Positions 18,785 to 28,832 are shown, numbered from the stretch's first letter. The stretch is 64,000 nucleotides of DNA from Sulfuricurvum sp. (GCA_028718525.1 JAQULP010000003.1:87897-151896); one strand, 5' to 3'. The notes: generated by a model from the sequence alone, not told the origin. Translations and numbers: made by a program.

Positions 18785-18826
18785 AGCAAACCTTTAAAAA
18801 GATTTACTATTGTAGCAAGATTTGTG

Positions 18827-19828
18827 TTAGCGGATACCTTTGCCTGAAAACGGAACAAGGGCACTACCCCACGTCAAACCGCCACCGAATGCGTCAAGAA
18901 GCATCAAATCACCCTCTTGAAGGCGTCCTGACTCATAGATATCGTTGATTGCCATAGGGATCGAAGCACCGGAAGTATTTCCGTATTTTTCTACCGTCAA
19001 AACCACTTGCTCTTCAGCCAGTTGGAGAGCATCGCCTACGGCTTTGATAATACGGTAATTCGCTTGATGAGGGACGAAATGGGTAATGGCGGAGGCGGGG
19101 ATATTGTTTTGTTCTAAAATCTCAACTACATCGTTGGTTAGAGTCCGAACAGCAACCTTAAAAGTCTCATTCCCTTTCATTTTCATAAAACAACCGGCAG
19201 CTTCTCGATCAAGCTCATCATGAACTGAGCCGCTTCCTCCATTAGGGGTCATGAGTAAATCCGCATATGCACCGTCAGAACCGGTATGGATATCAATGAT
19301 AGCTTCGGATTGTTTGTCGGTTTGACTGATAATGGCTGCACCCGCGCCATCACCGAAAAGGATGCAGGTTCCACGGTCGGTATAGTCGGTAATAGCACTT
19401 AGTCTTTCGGCTCCGACGACCAAAACATTTTTTTTCATGCCGGACTCGACAAACGCTTTTGCAATGCTCAATGCGTATACAAAACCGGTACAGGCAGCGG
19501 AGATATCGAATGCCATCACTTTATTTAAACCGAGTTTTGTGGCGATAATAGTGGCGGTTGAAGGCATACAAAAATAATCAGGTGATATGGTAGCACATAT
19601 AATCATATCAATTGCATCTTTAGACAAGCCGGAACGTTCGATGGCAAGTTCTGCGGCTTTAACACCCATGTCACTAGTTGTTTCACCTTCGGCTGCGATA
19701 TGGCGTTCTTTAATTCCGGTACGTTTGGTGATCCACTCATCACTTGTATCAACCATCACTTCTAATTCAGCATTGGTCAAGATTCTGGAGGGAACATATG
19801 CTCCGATGGAACGAAACGCAGCGTACAT
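18827..19828 (-). CDS. fabH: Beta-ketoacyl-ACP synthase III
   Basis: The 333-residue enzyme starts fatty-acid synthesis by condensing acetyl-CoA with malonyl-ACP. The catalytic triad is visible: C113 in [12 protein letters not shown], the histidine in VPHQANYRI and the asparagine in [10 protein letters not shown]. The C-terminal GGGLTWGS motif is also typical. It is the last gene of the fdxA/ndk/yceD/rpmF/plsX/fabH block, the same order as in Campylobacter. Confidence 0.95.
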   Translation of the reverse strand: MYAAFRSIGAYVPSRILTNAELEVMVDTSDEWITKRTGIKERHIAAEGETTSDMGVKAAELAIERSGLSKDAIDMIICATISPDYFCMPSTATIIATKLGLNKVMAFDISAACTGFVYALSIAKAFVESGMKKNVLVVGAERLSAITDYTDRGTCILFGDGAGAAIISQTDKQSEAIIDIHTGSDGAYADLLMTPNGGSGSVHDELDREAAGCFMKMKGNETFKVAVRTLTNDVVEILEQNNIPASAITHFVPHQANYRIIKAVGDALQLAEEQVVLTVEKYGNTSGASIPMAINDIYESGRLQEGDLMLLDAFGGGLTWGSALVPFSGKGIR

Positions 19829-19857
19829 AATTAGCCTTTATATATAAGGATCGGAGT

Positions 19858-20847
19858 TTATTTTTTAAGCTCTTCGAGACGATTTTCGATATGTTCATTC
19901 ACGCCGGTATTCACATAGCGAATGGCTTGAAAAATCGCATTCTTAATTGCTTTCGGATTACTTTTACCGTGACTGACGATAGCACACCCTTTAATCCCGA
20001 TTAAAGGAGCCCCGCCGATTTCAGCATAATCGATCTCTTTTTTGAGGAGGTGGAATACTTTTCTCATTAACAGGGCACCGGTGATCGCTATGGGCGATTT
20101 ACGAATGTACTCTTTGATGAAATAACTGATCGTTGAAGCAACCCCTTCAGACGCTTTTAAAACAAGGTTACCGATAAAACCGTCGCAGACGATTACATCG
20201 CAAGTCGCATCAAAGATATTATTACCCTCAACATTTCCGATAAACCCATTTGTCCCTTTTAGCATCAAAAAGGTCTCTTTCGTAACATCGTTCCCTTTTG
20301 AGTCTTCTTCACCGTTTGCCAAGAGACCTACGCGAGGATGCTCGATTTTGAGCATATCTTTCGCATAATAGTATCCCATGATACCAAATTGGAATAGGTG
20401 TTCCGCCTTACAATCTACGTTAGCCCCTGCATCAAGGAGGATACTGCGTTGACTCGTTTTAGTCGGCATTAATGTAGCCAAAGCGGGACGGAGTACGTGT
20501 TTGAGACGGCCTAAACGCAAGGTTGCCAAACTCATAGTCGCACCGCTGTGCCCGGCACTGACAACACCGTCTGCATGTCCTTCGCGAACGAGCTCTATCG
20601 CTTTATAGATAGAGCTCTCCTTTCGCTTGAGTGCATCGGTAGCGGCATCTCCCATATCGATGACATCATTTGCTTCGACAATTAAAATTTTATCTTTATA
20701 GCCCTTAGGTAATAAAGATAAAATCTCATCTTTTTTACCAACTAGAATTGGTTGAAAACTCTTTTCTTTGAGTGCTTCAAGTGTCCCTTTAACAATCGGT
20801 TCGGGACCGAAGTCCCCGCCCATTGCATCAATTGCAATTCTAATCAT
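19858..20847 (-). CDS. plsX: Phosphate acyltransferase PlsX
   Basis: The 329-residue enzyme converts acyl-ACP to acyl-phosphate for phospholipid synthesis. Diagnostic segments are the [18 protein letters not shown] start, [40 protein letters not shown] and [16 protein letters not shown]. It lies between rpmF and fabH with very short gaps, the standard bacterial lipid-ribosome gene cluster. Confidence 0.95.
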   Translation of the reverse strand: MIRIAIDAMGGDFGPEPIVKGTLEALKEKSFQPILVGKKDEILSLLPKGYKDKILIVEANDVIDMGDAATDALKRKESSIYKAIELVREGHADGVVSAGHSGATMSLATLRLGRLKHVLRPALATLMPTKTSQRSILLDAGANVDCKAEHLFQFGIMGYYYAKDMLKIEHPRVGLLANGEEDSKGNDVTKETFLMLKGTNGFIGNVEGNNIFDATCDVIVCDGFIGNLVLKASEGVASTISYFIKEYIRKSPIAITGALLMRKVFHLLKKEIDYAEIGGAPLIGIKGCAIVSHGKSNPKAIKNAIFQAIRYVNTGVNEHIENRLEELKK

Positions 20848-20850
20848 CGA

Positions 20851-21000
20851 TTATTTGTACTCACCGGTTGTCGGGTTGACATAGTGAGACAATTTGTACG
20901 TGCCGTCTTTGTCTTTTACTGGACGAGCAAGAGAAATTTTATAGTGAGTTCTGCGTTTTGCAGCGCGAGAATGACTCACTCTTCTTTTAGGTACTGCCAT
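20851..21000 (-). CDS. rpmF: 50S ribosomal protein L32
   Basis: A 49-residue protein starting [20 protein letters not shown] and ending NPTTGEYK is ribosomal protein L32. This Campylobacterota form lacks the CXXC zinc cysteines found in many other L32 proteins. The stop lies 3 bp before the plsX ATG, so the two are co-transcribed. An AAGGAC-like Shine-Dalgarno sequence precedes the ATG at 21000. Confidence 0.95.
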   Translation of the reverse strand: MAVPKRRVSHSRAAKRRTHYKISLARPVKDKDGTYKLSHYVNPTTGEYK

Positions 21001-21025
21001 GTTTTATAGTCCTTTCTATTTGGTT

Positions 21026-21397
21026 TTAGAACTCTCGGTCTAACGAGGTTCCTTCGCAATTTTTGCAACAAAAATAGTCGCTTTTAATCAATTCGATTTC
21101 TGATTTTAGAAGTTCTTCAAAATCAATGGTCGATTTATCTATTTCGACGACATCCAATTCATCATCGTTGCCTTCGAATATTCCATCACTAAGACAGAAT
21201 ACAATCTCTTCATTTAAAGATCGTTCTACTTCCTCGGCACATAAATCACAAGGAATTGAAATGCTTCCTGTAATTGTACCGTTTAATTGGGCAAGATTGC
21301 TTTTTTTTAAGATGATATCGCCTGAAAAAAAAGCTTTGTCACTATTTGCCTCAAAATGAAGCGGTTGTGATCCCAATTTTTTGAATGCTATTTTCAT
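21026..21397 (-). CDS. YceD/DUF177-family protein with four cysteines
   Basis: The 123-residue protein belongs to the YceD (DUF177) family, which in other bacteria and chloroplasts is needed for normal 23S rRNA accumulation and typically precedes rpmF. Two cysteine pairs, PCDLCAEEV near residue 50 and CCKNCEGT near 113, probably hold a zinc ion; an acidic LDVVEIDKSTIDFEELL segment lies between. Position immediately upstream of rpmF supports the call. Confidence 0.85.
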   Translation of the reverse strand: MKIAFKKLGSQPLHFEANSDKAFFSGDIILKKSNLAQLNGTITGSISIPCDLCAEEVERSLNEEIVFCLSDGIFEGNDDELDVVEIDKSTIDFEELLKSEIELIKSDYFCCKNCEGTSLDREF

Positions 21398-21402
21398 AAT
21401 GG

Positions 21403-21816
21403 TTACGAAATTTCGCGTCCTGAGAAGAAAAACGCGATTTCGATAGCTGCGTTTTCAGCTGAATCACTTCCGTGAACGGCATTTGCATCGATGTTTTCAG
21501 CGAAATCAGCACGGATAGTTCCCGGTGCCGCTTCTTTAGGGTTGGTAGCACCCATCAAATCACGGTTTTTAAGAATAGCGTTTTCACCTTCTAAAACGGT
21601 GATAACAACCGGACCGCTTACCATAAAATCAACAAGGTCGTTGAAGAAAGGGCGAGCTGCGTGTACTGCGTAAAACGCTTCTGCGTCTTGACGTGAGAGT
21701 TGAACTTTTTTCATAGCCGCGATTTTAAGGCCGTTACTTTCGAAACGATCCAAAATTTTACCGATGACACCTTTTGCTACGGCGTCAGGCTTGATGATTG
21801 ACAACGTTTGTTCCAT
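21403..21816 (-). CDS. ndk: Nucleoside diphosphate kinase
   Basis: The 137-residue enzyme balances nucleoside triphosphate pools. It starts [19 protein letters not shown] and has the phospho-histidine in [16 protein letters not shown] lies six bases before the ATG at 21816; an upstream extension of the frame to 21867 has no such signal and is not family-like. The stop lies 5 bp before the yceD start. Confidence 0.95.
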   Translation of the reverse strand: MEQTLSIIKPDAVAKGVIGKILDRFESNGLKIAAMKKVQLSRQDAEAFYAVHAARPFFNDLVDFMVSGPVVITVLEGENAILKNRDLMGATNPKEAAPGTIRADFAENIDANAVHGSDSAENAAIEIAFFFSGREIS

Positions 21817-21932
21817 CAATGCTCCTGTTTTGTGTGTAAAAAATAGAACGGGATTATAGCCAAACAATAATTTAAGTAATATTAAGGATGAAAAAATAGA
21901 AGCTAAAAAGAAAATGTTTTTACTGAAGATGC

Positions 21933-21959
21933 CACCAAAGAGAGAGATACTCTTTGGTG
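21933..21959 (-). terminator. Hairpin terminator after fdxA
   Basis: CACCAAAGAG (21933-21942) and CTCTTTGGTG (21950-21959) form a perfect ten-base-pair stem with a seven-base loop just beyond the ferredoxin stop. A T-rich stretch follows in the minus-strand direction. Confidence 0.75.
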
Positions 21960-21971
21960 TTATAAATGAAA

Positions 21972-22256
21972 TTAGTTAACGACGTTTGCTTTTGATGAAC
22001 GCATTTCTGCAGTAACGTCTTCACGGTGAGCTGGGCTTGCCCCGATTTCATCCCATGTAATACAACCCTCAGTTGGACAAGCTGTAGCACACGCAGGCTC
22101 ATCATGATGACCTACACACTCAACACATTTATCAGCATATACGTAATAAATCTCTTCACCCGTTGGGTTATCGTCCTCGTCTACGATCGCTTCTACAGGA
22201 CACTCGTCGATACAAGCGCCGCAGTTAATACAGGTATCATTAATGATTACTGCCAT
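21972..22256 (-). CDS. fdxA: 2[4Fe-4S] ferredoxin, Allochromatium (Alvin) type
   Basis: The 94-residue ferredoxin has a first cluster motif [12 protein letters not shown] and a second motif [18 protein letters not shown]. In the second, eight residues separate the second and third cysteines; this insertion is the mark of Alvin-type ferredoxins with very low potential. A C-terminal extension follows. AAGGAGA precedes the ATG. It lies upstream of ndk, as fdxA does in Campylobacter, but a hairpin separates the two. It likely feeds low-potential reactions such as the reductive TCA enzymes of this group. Confidence 0.9.
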   Translation of the reverse strand: MAVIINDTCINCGACIDECPVEAIVDEDDNPTGEEIYYVYADKCVECVGHHDEPACATACPTEGCITWDEIGASPAHREDVTAEMRSSKANVVN

Positions 22257-22309
22257 AGGGTTCTCCTTGGTTGATAAATATGAGGTAACTATAACAGAAG
22301 AATTTTAAA

Positions 22310-22330
22310 CCCACCTAAAAAATAGGCGGG
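22310..22330 (-). terminator. Hairpin terminator after metK
   Basis: On the minus strand CCCGCCTA and TAGGTGGG pair over eight bases with one G-U, around a five-T loop. It lies about 40 bases past the metK stop and is followed by a T-rich run. Confidence 0.6.
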
Positions 22331-22370
22331 GATTATCGAGATTATTTAATGAGTGTTACGTATGAGAGTT

Positions 22371-23528
22371 TTAGAGGCCTAAATAGTTTCGGATCGCTTC
22401 GACTTTATCGGTTTTTTCCCATGTGAATTCAGGGAGTTCGCGACCGAAATGGCCGTATGCCGCCGTTTTTCGATAGATTGGACGTAATAAATCAAGCGAT
22501 TCAATAATTCCTTTTGGTGTCAGGTTGAACAGCTCTTTGACACACGCTTCGAGTTTTTCTTCAGGAACAACGGCTGTCCCATGGGAATTGACCATGATTG
22601 AAATAGGCTTGACGACACCGATGGCGTACGAGACTTGAATGGTTGCTCTCTCGCATGCGCCGGAAGCTACAAGATTTTTAGCAACATAGCGTGCCGCATA
22701 GGCAGCTGAACGGTCAACTTTGGTCGGATCTTTTCCGCTGAATGCCCCACCGCCGTGCGGACATGCCCCGCCGTAGGTATCGACGATGATCTTGCGACCT
22801 GTCAAACCGGCATCCCCTTGCGGACCGCCGATGACAAATTTACCGGTCGGATTGATGTGGTAGACGATATTCGGACTGATCAGTTCAGCCGGGATGACAT
22901 ATTTAATAACTTCATTGATGACATCCGCATGAAGTTTTTCCTGTGAAATCTCAGGGGCATGCTGGGTTGAAACTACGACGGTTTCTACAGATACCGGTTT
23001 CTCATCGACGTAACGGATACTGACTTGTGTTTTTCCGTCCGGGCGCAAATAGGGGATGATCCCCTCTTTGCGTACTTGTGCCAAACGTTCAGCCAGGCGG
23101 TGGGAAAGATAAATAGGAAGAGGCATTAGGACATCGGTTTCTTTACATGCATAACCGAACATTAACCCCTGATCGCCGGCACCGATTTCACCGTGTTCTT
23201 GGTCAACACCCTGGTTGATATCGGGAGACTGCTCACCGATCCCGTTGAGTACGGCACACGAACGGTAGTCAAATCCGTACGTAGCATCCGTATATCCGAT
23301 TTCACGTACAACTTGCCGTGCAATCTCTTGCATCGGAGCATACGCTGTTGTTTTTAATTCGCCGGCGATAACACAAAAACCGTTCGAAACAAGTGTTTCA
23401 CAGGCTACGCGTGCTTTCGGATCATGCTCGATAATATAGTCCAGAATTGCATCGCTGATCTGATCGGCCATTTTATCGGGATGCCCTTCGGTGACCGATT
23501 CAGAGGTGAAAATATATTCTTTAGGCAT
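22371..23528 (-). CDS. metK: S-adenosylmethionine synthetase
   Basis: The 385-residue enzyme makes SAM from methionine and ATP. Signatures include the [21 protein letters not shown] start, [12 protein letters not shown] and [19 protein letters not shown]. It is a single gene with its own promoter and terminator. No SAM riboswitch-like structure is apparent in the 142-bp gap between metK and the phosphoribosyltransferase gene. Confidence 0.96.
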   Translation of the reverse strand: MPKEYIFTSESVTEGHPDKMADQISDAILDYIIEHDPKARVACETLVSNGFCVIAGELKTTAYAPMQEIARQVVREIGYTDATYGFDYRSCAVLNGIGEQSPDINQGVDQEHGEIGAGDQGLMFGYACKETDVLMPLPIYLSHRLAERLAQVRKEGIIPYLRPDGKTQVSIRYVDEKPVSVETVVVSTQHAPEISQEKLHADVINEVIKYVIPAELISPNIVYHINPTGKFVIGGPQGDAGLTGRKIIVDTYGGACPHGGGAFSGKDPTKVDRSAAYAARYVAKNLVASGACERATIQVSYAIGVVKPISIMVNSHGTAVVPEEKLEACVKELFNLTPKGIIESLDLLRPIYRKTAAYGHFGRELPEFTWEKTDKVEAIRNYLGL

Positions 23529-23543
23529 ACATATCCTTGAGTG

Positions 23544-23578
23544 AAATTTTTAAAAATTTTGTGGTTATGCGGATTATA
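23544..23578 (-). promoter_or_regulatory. metK promoter -10 box and AT palindrome
   Basis: On the minus strand TATAAT lies at 23578-23573, about 45 bases before the metK ATG. Just downstream, AAATTTTTAAAAATTT (23544-23559) is a perfect 16-bp palindrome spanning the expected early transcript. The -10 box is plausible; an operator role for the palindrome is speculative. Confidence 0.45.
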
Positions 23579-23670
23579 TCGAATTGTATTTTAAGTTTTT
23601 TAATCTCTTCCGTTTAGGAGGGGCGCTTTAGGGGAGAACAAAGATTCATATCGTAAAAAACGGCGGCTTA

Positions 23671-24117
23671 TTACTCGATCCGATAATCTTTTTCCCAAAA
23701 AAAGTCGATCCAGTCCCGAGCTTCGTGGACGAAAAAATCGGGTTGTACAAGAGCGGTTGTTTTGGTAAAAAGGGTTGCAACCTTAAAGGTGCAATGGGGA
23801 AACCGAGCTCGTAAATAGGGAATCAGTACCGATAAAGTCCGCCCGCTGTCGACAATATCATCAACGATAAGAACGTTATGCGAACGGTTCAAATCACACT
23901 CTCCCGAAACACTCAAGGTATCGCGCGGTACATCCCCGTCATAGCTTTCGGCGCGGATGCTTTGCAAATTACGTATATCCAGTGCCATCGATAGGGCATG
24001 GGCAAGTGTCATCCCCCCCCGTGCAACGGCTAAAACGGTGTCTGCCTCAAAAGGTGCACACTGTTTTTGCAAAGCTTGAAGGTCGTTTTTAAAATGTTCA
24101 TATTCATAAGCTATCAT
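23671..24117 (-). CDS. Purine-type phosphoribosyltransferase
   Basis: The protein is about 148 residues from MIAYEYEHF. It has the PRPP-binding loop VLIVDDIVDSGRTL and a DTVLAVARGGMTLAHAL segment, the hallmark of Gpt/xanthine-guanine type phosphoribosyltransferases that salvage purine bases. Two ATGs (24141 and 24117) are possible and neither has a clear ribosome-binding site; 24117 gives the more family-like N-terminus. It is divergent from der, 65 bp away. Confidence 0.82.
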   Translation of the reverse strand: MIAYEYEHFKNDLQALQKQCAPFEADTVLAVARGGMTLAHALSMALDIRNLQSIRAESYDGDVPRDTLSVSGECDLNRSHNVLIVDDIVDSGRTLSVLIPYLRARFPHCTFKVATLFTKTTALVQPDFFVHEARDWIDFFWEKDYRIE

Positions 24118-24182
24118 TTTGAAATCATAGCATAAGGGCATCTACGCTATAATAAAAAACTTTATTATTTGAAAAGGCTACT

Positions 24183-25715
24183 ATGAAAAAGTTAGCTATT
24201 ATCGGTCGTCCAAATGTCGGCAAAAGTTCCCTGTTTAACCGTTTGCTTAAACAGCGTGATGCGATTACCTCCGAACAAGCCGGTACGACGCGAGATGTGA
24301 AAAAACGGGTTGCCGTGGTGGTAGATAAAGAGGTTGAAATCCTTGATACCGGAGGACTGGACGAGGGGTGCGAACTCTTTGACCGGATTAAAGAAAAGTC
24401 GCTTAAAGCGGCACATGAAGCCGATATTATCCTTTTCATGGTTGACGGAAAGAGTCTTCCTGAAGAGGAAGACAAAAAACTTTTTTACGAACTCGAGGCA
24501 ATGGGAAAAGCAATTGCATTAGTGGTGAATAAAATCGACAATGACAAGATGCAAGAGAAGCTGTGGGAATATTATGAATTCGGAACCGATCGCATTTTCG
24601 GAATTTCCGTAGCCCACAACCGTTCGCTTTTGTCGTTGCTGAACTGGATCGCCTCTGAGCTTCCCGAATCGTCTATCGTCAAAACGGAAAGCGATATTGT
24701 CGAAGCGGAAGATGAATTGGACGGTTTTGATGCGGCAATGAGAGCTTCTACTGAGGATGAGGAGTTTGAAGAGGACGATGACTCAGGATATTTTATCCCC
24801 GAAGATGAGGATGAAGAAGAGGAAACGTCGATCGAAGCGCTCGAAGAGGCGTATCGCGGAATTGTCAAAGAGTACGAAGCGGGTGACGTCAATCAGATGA
24901 AAGTGGCGATTATCGGCCGTGTCAACGTCGGAAAAAGTTCTCTCTTAAACGCACTTCTGGGGGAAGAGCGCTCGGTGGTCAGCTCGGTTGCGGGGACGAC
25001 GATCGATCCGATCGATGAAACGGTTGAATACAACGATAAAAAGATCACCTTTATCGATACGGCGGGGATTCGCAAACGGGGTAAAATCCTCGGAATCGAG
25101 AAATATGCCCTGATGCGTACCGAAGAGATGCTGGAGACGGCGGATATCGCACTTCTCGTCCTCGATGCGTCACAGCCGTTTATGGATTTGGATGAGAAGA
25201 TCGCGGGGTTTGTCGATAAGAACCGTCTGGCGTGTCTGATCGTGTTGAACAAATGGGACCTGGCACCGAAAGAGGATTACGACAAAATCATTGCCGAAGT
25301 GCGGGACCGGTTCAAGTTCCTGAGCTACGCTCCGATCATCACCATCTCGGCGCAAAGCCATCAGCGGGTACACAAGATTTTCGATATGTTGCTCAAAATC
25401 AATGAAAACTATTCACAGCGTATTTCGACCGGCAGACTGAATGAAGTGATTCAAACGGCAATGCGCAAGCATATTCTTCCGAGTATCAACGGAATGAATA
25501 TCCGTTTGTATTTTGCAACCCAGTACGATATCCGTCCGCCACGCATTGCCTTGATTATGAATCGGCCGCAAGGGCTCCATTTCAGCTATCGCCGTTATTT
25601 GACGAATCAGTTGCGGGAACAGTTTGATTTTGAGGGGACTCCGGTACTTTTCAAAGCGAAAGCAAAAAGTCAGAAGAAGAAACCGCAGCCGCATAAAAAG
25701 CGGTCGATGTGGTAA
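24183..25715 (+). CDS. der: Ribosome-assembly GTPase Der (EngA) with long acidic linker
   Basis: The 510-residue protein has two GTPase domains, with P-loops GRPNVGKSS (residues 8-16) and GRVNVGKSS (about 245-253), and a C-terminal KH-like domain with a basic tail (KAKSQKKKPQPHKKRS). It helps assemble the 50S subunit. The linker between the G domains (about 163-237) is unusually long and acidic, with runs such as EDEEFEEDDD and EDEDEEEE. Most Der proteins are 440-490 residues. GTPase motifs are intact, so it is presumably functional. Confidence 0.94.
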   Translation: MKKLAIIGRPNVGKSSLFNRLLKQRDAITSEQAGTTRDVKKRVAVVVDKEVEILDTGGLDEGCELFDRIKEKSLKAAHEADIILFMVDGKSLPEEEDKKLFYELEAMGKAIALVVNKIDNDKMQEKLWEYYEFGTDRIFGISVAHNRSLLSLLNWIASELPESSIVKTESDIVEAEDELDGFDAAMRASTEDEEFEEDDDSGYFIPEDEDEEEETSIEALEEAYRGIVKEYEAGDVNQMKVAIIGRVNVGKSSLLNALLGEERSVVSSVAGTTIDPIDETVEYNDKKITFIDTAGIRKRGKILGIEKYALMRTEEMLETADIALLVLDASQPFMDLDEKIAGFVDKNRLACLIVLNKWDLAPKEDYDKIIAEVRDRFKFLSYAPIITISAQSHQRVHKIFDMLLKINENYSQRISTGRLNEVIQTAMRKHILPSINGMNIRLYFATQYDIRPPRIALIMNRPQGLHFSYRRYLTNQLREQFDFEGTPVLFKAKAKSQKKKPQPHKKRSMW

Positions 25716-25719
25716 TACA

Positions 25720-25744
25720 GTAAAACCTCTTAAAAAGGTTTTAC
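25720..25744. terminator. Bidirectional hairpin between der and hemJ
   Basis: GTAAAACCT (25720-25728) and AGGTTTTAC (25736-25744) pair over nine bases with a seven-base loop, overlapping the last codons of hemJ. It sits between convergent stop codons only 14 bp apart. Confidence 0.65.
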
Positions 25745-26176
25745 GATGACGAGAGCGACAATTCCCATTAATAAGAGAGTAGGGATTTCGTTGTAGATAC
25801 GGAAAAACTTCCCGCTTTTACACGCCGTATTCTCTTTGAGTTTCAAACGGTATCTTCCCAAAGAAAAGAAATAGAGTGCCAAAAATGCGACGAGCGTCAG
25901 CTTCGCGTGCATCCACCCTCCCATAGCAAATACATTGACCCCGTTATAGTGCTCTGTTGAGAGGACAATCAATGCGATCCCGGAGAGCAGTGTCGCCCAG
26001 AAGGCAGGAACCCCGATGTATTTGTAAATTTTCATCTCCATGACTTCCACTACGTTTACAAACCCCTGATTAGTGCCGTTTTCAACATGATAAACAAAAA
26101 GACGGGGAAGATAAAAAAGTACCGCAAACCACGACACCATTGAGATGATATGAAACCAAAGGATCCAATTGTACAT
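25730..26176 (-). CDS. hemJ: Protoporphyrinogen IX oxidase HemJ
   Basis: The 148-residue, four-helix membrane protein belongs to the HemJ (UPF0093) family, which oxidises protoporphyrinogen IX where HemG and HemY are absent. It has the conserved histidine in WILWFHIISMVSWF, a GWMHAKLTLV segment with a second histidine, and the terminal RIYNEIPTLLLMGIV motif. It is convergent with der. Together with hemB and hemE it supports an oxygen-independent-type haem route. Confidence 0.88.
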   Translation of the reverse strand: MYNWILWFHIISMVSWFAVLFYLPRLFVYHVENGTNQGFVNVVEVMEMKIYKYIGVPAFWATLLSGIALIVLSTEHYNGVNVFAMGGWMHAKLTLVAFLALYFFSLGRYRLKLKENTACKSGKFFRIYNEIPTLLLMGIVALVIVKPF

Positions 26177-26313
26177 GTTATATCCTCACTACATTAAAAT
26201 ACGTGGAAGAAGGGTATCAAAAAAAGAATTAGCCGACGGTAAAGAAAAAAAGGTCGCTTTTTAGGAGAGGAAGAACTTGATAGTGTACAAAGATGCTGAA
26301 ATGGGGGAGAGTC

Positions 26314-26745
26314 TTAAAGACGCCCTTTTACCCATCCAATAATCTGGGAAGCCGGTAATGCACCGCTGAATTGATCGATAATCCGATTGTTTCTGAACGC
26401 GATGACGGTCGGAATAGAACGGATACCGAAGCGGGCTCCAAGAGCTTGCTGCTCTTCGGTGTTGATTTTGATAAATTGTGCTTTGAGCGGAAAATTCCGT
26501 GCCGCTTCTTCGAAAGAGGGTGCCATACTGCGGCACGGACCGCACCACGGTGCCCAAAAATCGGCAATGATCAAGCGTTCGTCATTCAGCATAAGTCGAT
26601 CAAAACTCTCTACGTTTACCGAGAGGGGTTTTGTTTCCAGCAGAGAGCCTTTACAATGGCCGCAAGCGGCTTTGGAATACGAATCTTTAACCGGAATAGC
26701 ATTGACACCCCCGCAATGGGGGCAGACAACGTTGATTTTATCCAT
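26314..26745 (-). CDS. trxC: Thioredoxin 2 (zinc-ribbon thioredoxin)
   Basis: The 143-residue protein has an N-terminal zinc ribbon with two CXXC pairs (CPHCGG and CGHCKG) followed by a thioredoxin domain with the active site WCGPC (C68, C71) and the cis-proline segment IRSIPTVIAF. This two-part layout is TrxC, a cytoplasmic disulfide reductase linked to oxidative stress. It starts 14 bp after the hpf stop, so the two may be co-transcribed. Confidence 0.92.
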   Translation of the reverse strand: MDKINVVCPHCGGVNAIPVKDSYSKAACGHCKGSLLETKPLSVNVESFDRLMLNDERLIIADFWAPWCGPCRSMAPSFEEAARNFPLKAQFIKINTEEQQALGARFGIRSIPTVIAFRNNRIIDQFSGALPASQIIGWVKGRL

Positions 26746-26759
26746 TGCAGACCTCTTTA

Positions 26760-27092
26760 TTATTCTACTTCGGCGACTTCAATCTCACGCAAAGATGTGG
26801 CATGATGGTCTTTGACTTTGTCATGTAAACGGCGCAGGGCTTTATTGGCACGTTCAATAGCCATATCAATAGCGGTATCCAAATCTTTGTCTGAATCGGA
26901 AATAACAACCGGTTGCGCATGGGCGACATGAATGTCAAATTCGACACCGACATCTTGTTTTTCTTTACTGATGATAACGTTTACGGAAGTAATATCAAGA
27001 TGATAGCGTTTGAAGTTTTCGATAGCTGTGGCAATATGGTCATTTAGGTGTTGGGTGAGTTTGATGTCTTTGGAACGAATTTGAACATTCAT
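26760..27092 (-). CDS. hpf: Ribosome hibernation promoting factor (short HPF/RaiA family)
   Basis: The 110-residue protein starts MNVQIRSKDIKLTQHLNDHI and has the beta-alpha fold pattern of HPF/YfiA proteins, including DVGVEFDIHVAHAQPVV and DMAIERANKALRRLHDKVKDH. It lacks the long dimerising C-terminal domain, so it is a short form. AAGGA eight bases upstream supports the ATG at 27092 over one at 27119. It stabilises idle ribosomes. Confidence 0.88.
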   Translation of the reverse strand: MNVQIRSKDIKLTQHLNDHIATAIENFKRYHLDITSVNVIISKEKQDVGVEFDIHVAHAQPVVISDSDKDLDTAIDMAIERANKALRRLHDKVKDHHATSLREIEVAEVE

Positions 27093-27268
27093 AATAAATC
27101 CTTTAATTTTGATGAACATTTAGGGTAAAGGCTAAATGCTACGCCCCGCATGGGCTTCTTCTTGCGGGAAGTATACGGTGCGATTTCAGAAAAAATATAA
27201 CATATCTTTTCTTAATACGAAGCTTAAGAGACTCTGCGGTAAAATTATTGCTATTCAAGGAGATGATT

Positions 27269-28234
27269 TTGAGAGTATTAACGGGTATCCAGACATCTGG
27301 TGATTTGCATATTGGAAATTATTTCGGTTCGATCAAACCGATGATAGAATCGCAAAAAGAGGATGAAGTATTTGCGTTTTTGGCAAATTATCATGCGATG
27401 ACAACGATCGGTGAGGGTGAACGGCTGTCGAAATTGACAATGCAGGCGGCAACCGATTTTTTAGCGTTGGGGATGGACCCTCAAAAAAGTACCTTTTGGG
27501 TTCAGTCGGATGTTAAAGAGGTATTGGAGCTGTATTGGGTTCTCTCCTCTTTCACTCCGATGGGGCTTTTGGAACGGGCACACAGCTATAAAGACAAGGT
27601 AGCCAAAGGGATTGCGAGCAATCACAGCCTTTTCTCCTATCCTGTACTGATGGCAGCCGATATCTTGCTCTTTGGATCACAAGTGGTCCCGGTGGGGAAA
27701 GATCAAATTCAGCATGTTGAGATTGCACGCGATATCGCCATCAAATTCAATAACCAATACGGCGATATCTTTACGATTCCTGAATTTCGCGTCGATGAGA
27801 ATGTCGCCACCGTCCCGGGGATCGACGGACAGAAAATGTCAAAGAGTTACGGCAATACGATCCCGATTTTCAGCGAAGAGAAGATTCAGTCCAAAATCAT
27901 TAAAAAAATCGTGACGGAAGCGGTTCCGATGGAAGATCCTAAAGAGTATGAAGGGTGTAATGTTTACAACATCGCCAAACTCTTTTTGGATTATGAGGAG
28001 CGTACCGCATTGCAAGAGCGTTATAAACGGGGCGGTGAAGGGCATGGACATTTCAAACTCTATACGCATGATGTCATTTGGGAATACTTTCGTCCGTTCC
28101 GCGAACGCAGAGCCTATTTTGAAGCCCATCAGGATGAGGTACGTGAAATGTTGCAACTGGGTGCGGCTAAAGCAAGTGCGGTAGCGCAGCCGATTATCGA
28201 AAAAGTTCGATCCGTGACGGGAATCAAGTATTGA
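27269..28234 (+). CDS. trpS: Tryptophanyl-tRNA synthetase (TTG start)
   Basis: The 321-residue class I synthetase charges tRNA-Trp. It has the HIGH-type motif GDLHIGNYFG and the KMSKS motif QKMSKSYGN, plus the GKDQIQHVE segment. AAGGAG at 27257-27262 is six bases before a TTG at 27269, which yields the family-typical start MRVLTGIQTSG. The in-frame ATG at 27263 directly abuts the Shine-Dalgarno sequence and is less likely. Confidence 0.94.
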   Translation: MRVLTGIQTSGDLHIGNYFGSIKPMIESQKEDEVFAFLANYHAMTTIGEGERLSKLTMQAATDFLALGMDPQKSTFWVQSDVKEVLELYWVLSSFTPMGLLERAHSYKDKVAKGIASNHSLFSYPVLMAADILLFGSQVVPVGKDQIQHVEIARDIAIKFNNQYGDIFTIPEFRVDENVATVPGIDGQKMSKSYGNTIPIFSEEKIQSKIIKKIVTEAVPMEDPKEYEGCNVYNIAKLFLDYEERTALQERYKRGGEGHGHFKLYTHDVIWEYFRPFRERRAYFEAHQDEVREMLQLGAAKASAVAQPIIEKVRSVTGIKY

Positions 28235-28244
28235 AGGATAGGTT

Positions 28245-28832
28245 ATGAAAAATTATATTATTAGACAAATTGCGGATTCGGCTGCGACCAAACAAGCTAT
28301 TTTGGACAATGATGCATTGCTGGAGACGATTGTAACGGTGGCCAAAGCGTGTGTCGACGTTTACCGCCAAGGGAAAAAAACGATCCTTGCCGGTAATGGA
28401 GGATCCGCTGCCGATGCCCAGCATATCGCGGCAGAATTGGTAGGGCGATACGGTTTCGACCGCCCTTCGATCCCCTCTTTGGCGTTGACGACGGATACTT
28501 CCAATCTAACCGCTATCGGGAACGATTACGGGTATGACAAAGTATTTTCCCGTCAATTGGAGGGGATGGCACAAGAGGGTGATATGTTTATCGGGATTTC
28601 TACCTCGGGAAATTCACAAAACATCATTAACGCTTTTGAATCGGCTAAAGACAGAGATGTCACGACGGTCGCCCTTGTAGGACGTGACGGCGGTAAGATG
28701 GCGGCGATGGCCGATTATGCAATCATTATCCCTTCACAGGCAACTCCTCGTATTCAAGAATCCCATATTCTCATAGGGCATATCCTTTGTGACATTATTG
28801 AAAAAGAGCTGTTCGGAGGCGGAGTTGCGTAA
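28245..28832 (+). CDS. gmhA: Sedoheptulose-7-phosphate isomerase
   Basis: The 195-residue SIS-domain enzyme makes D-glycero-D-manno-heptose 7-phosphate, the first step of LPS heptose synthesis. The SIS motif GNGGSAADAQHIAAELVGRYG and the second substrate loop GISTSGNSQN are clear. It is followed by gmhB with an 8-nt overlap, so translation is probably coupled. Confidence 0.94.
   Translation: MKNYIIRQIADSAATKQAILDNDALLETIVTVAKACVDVYRQGKKTILAGNGGSAADAQHIAAELVGRYGFDRPSIPSLALTTDTSNLTAIGNDYGYDKVFSRQLEGMAQEGDMFIGISTSGNSQNIINAFESAKDRDVTTVALVGRDGGKMAAMADYAIIIPSQATPRIQESHILIGHILCDIIEKELFGGGVA

Noticed and set aside
22371..23670. A SAM riboswitch upstream of metK
   Set aside because: The 142-bp gap shows only a promoter and an AT palindrome; no SAM-I-like helices are visible.
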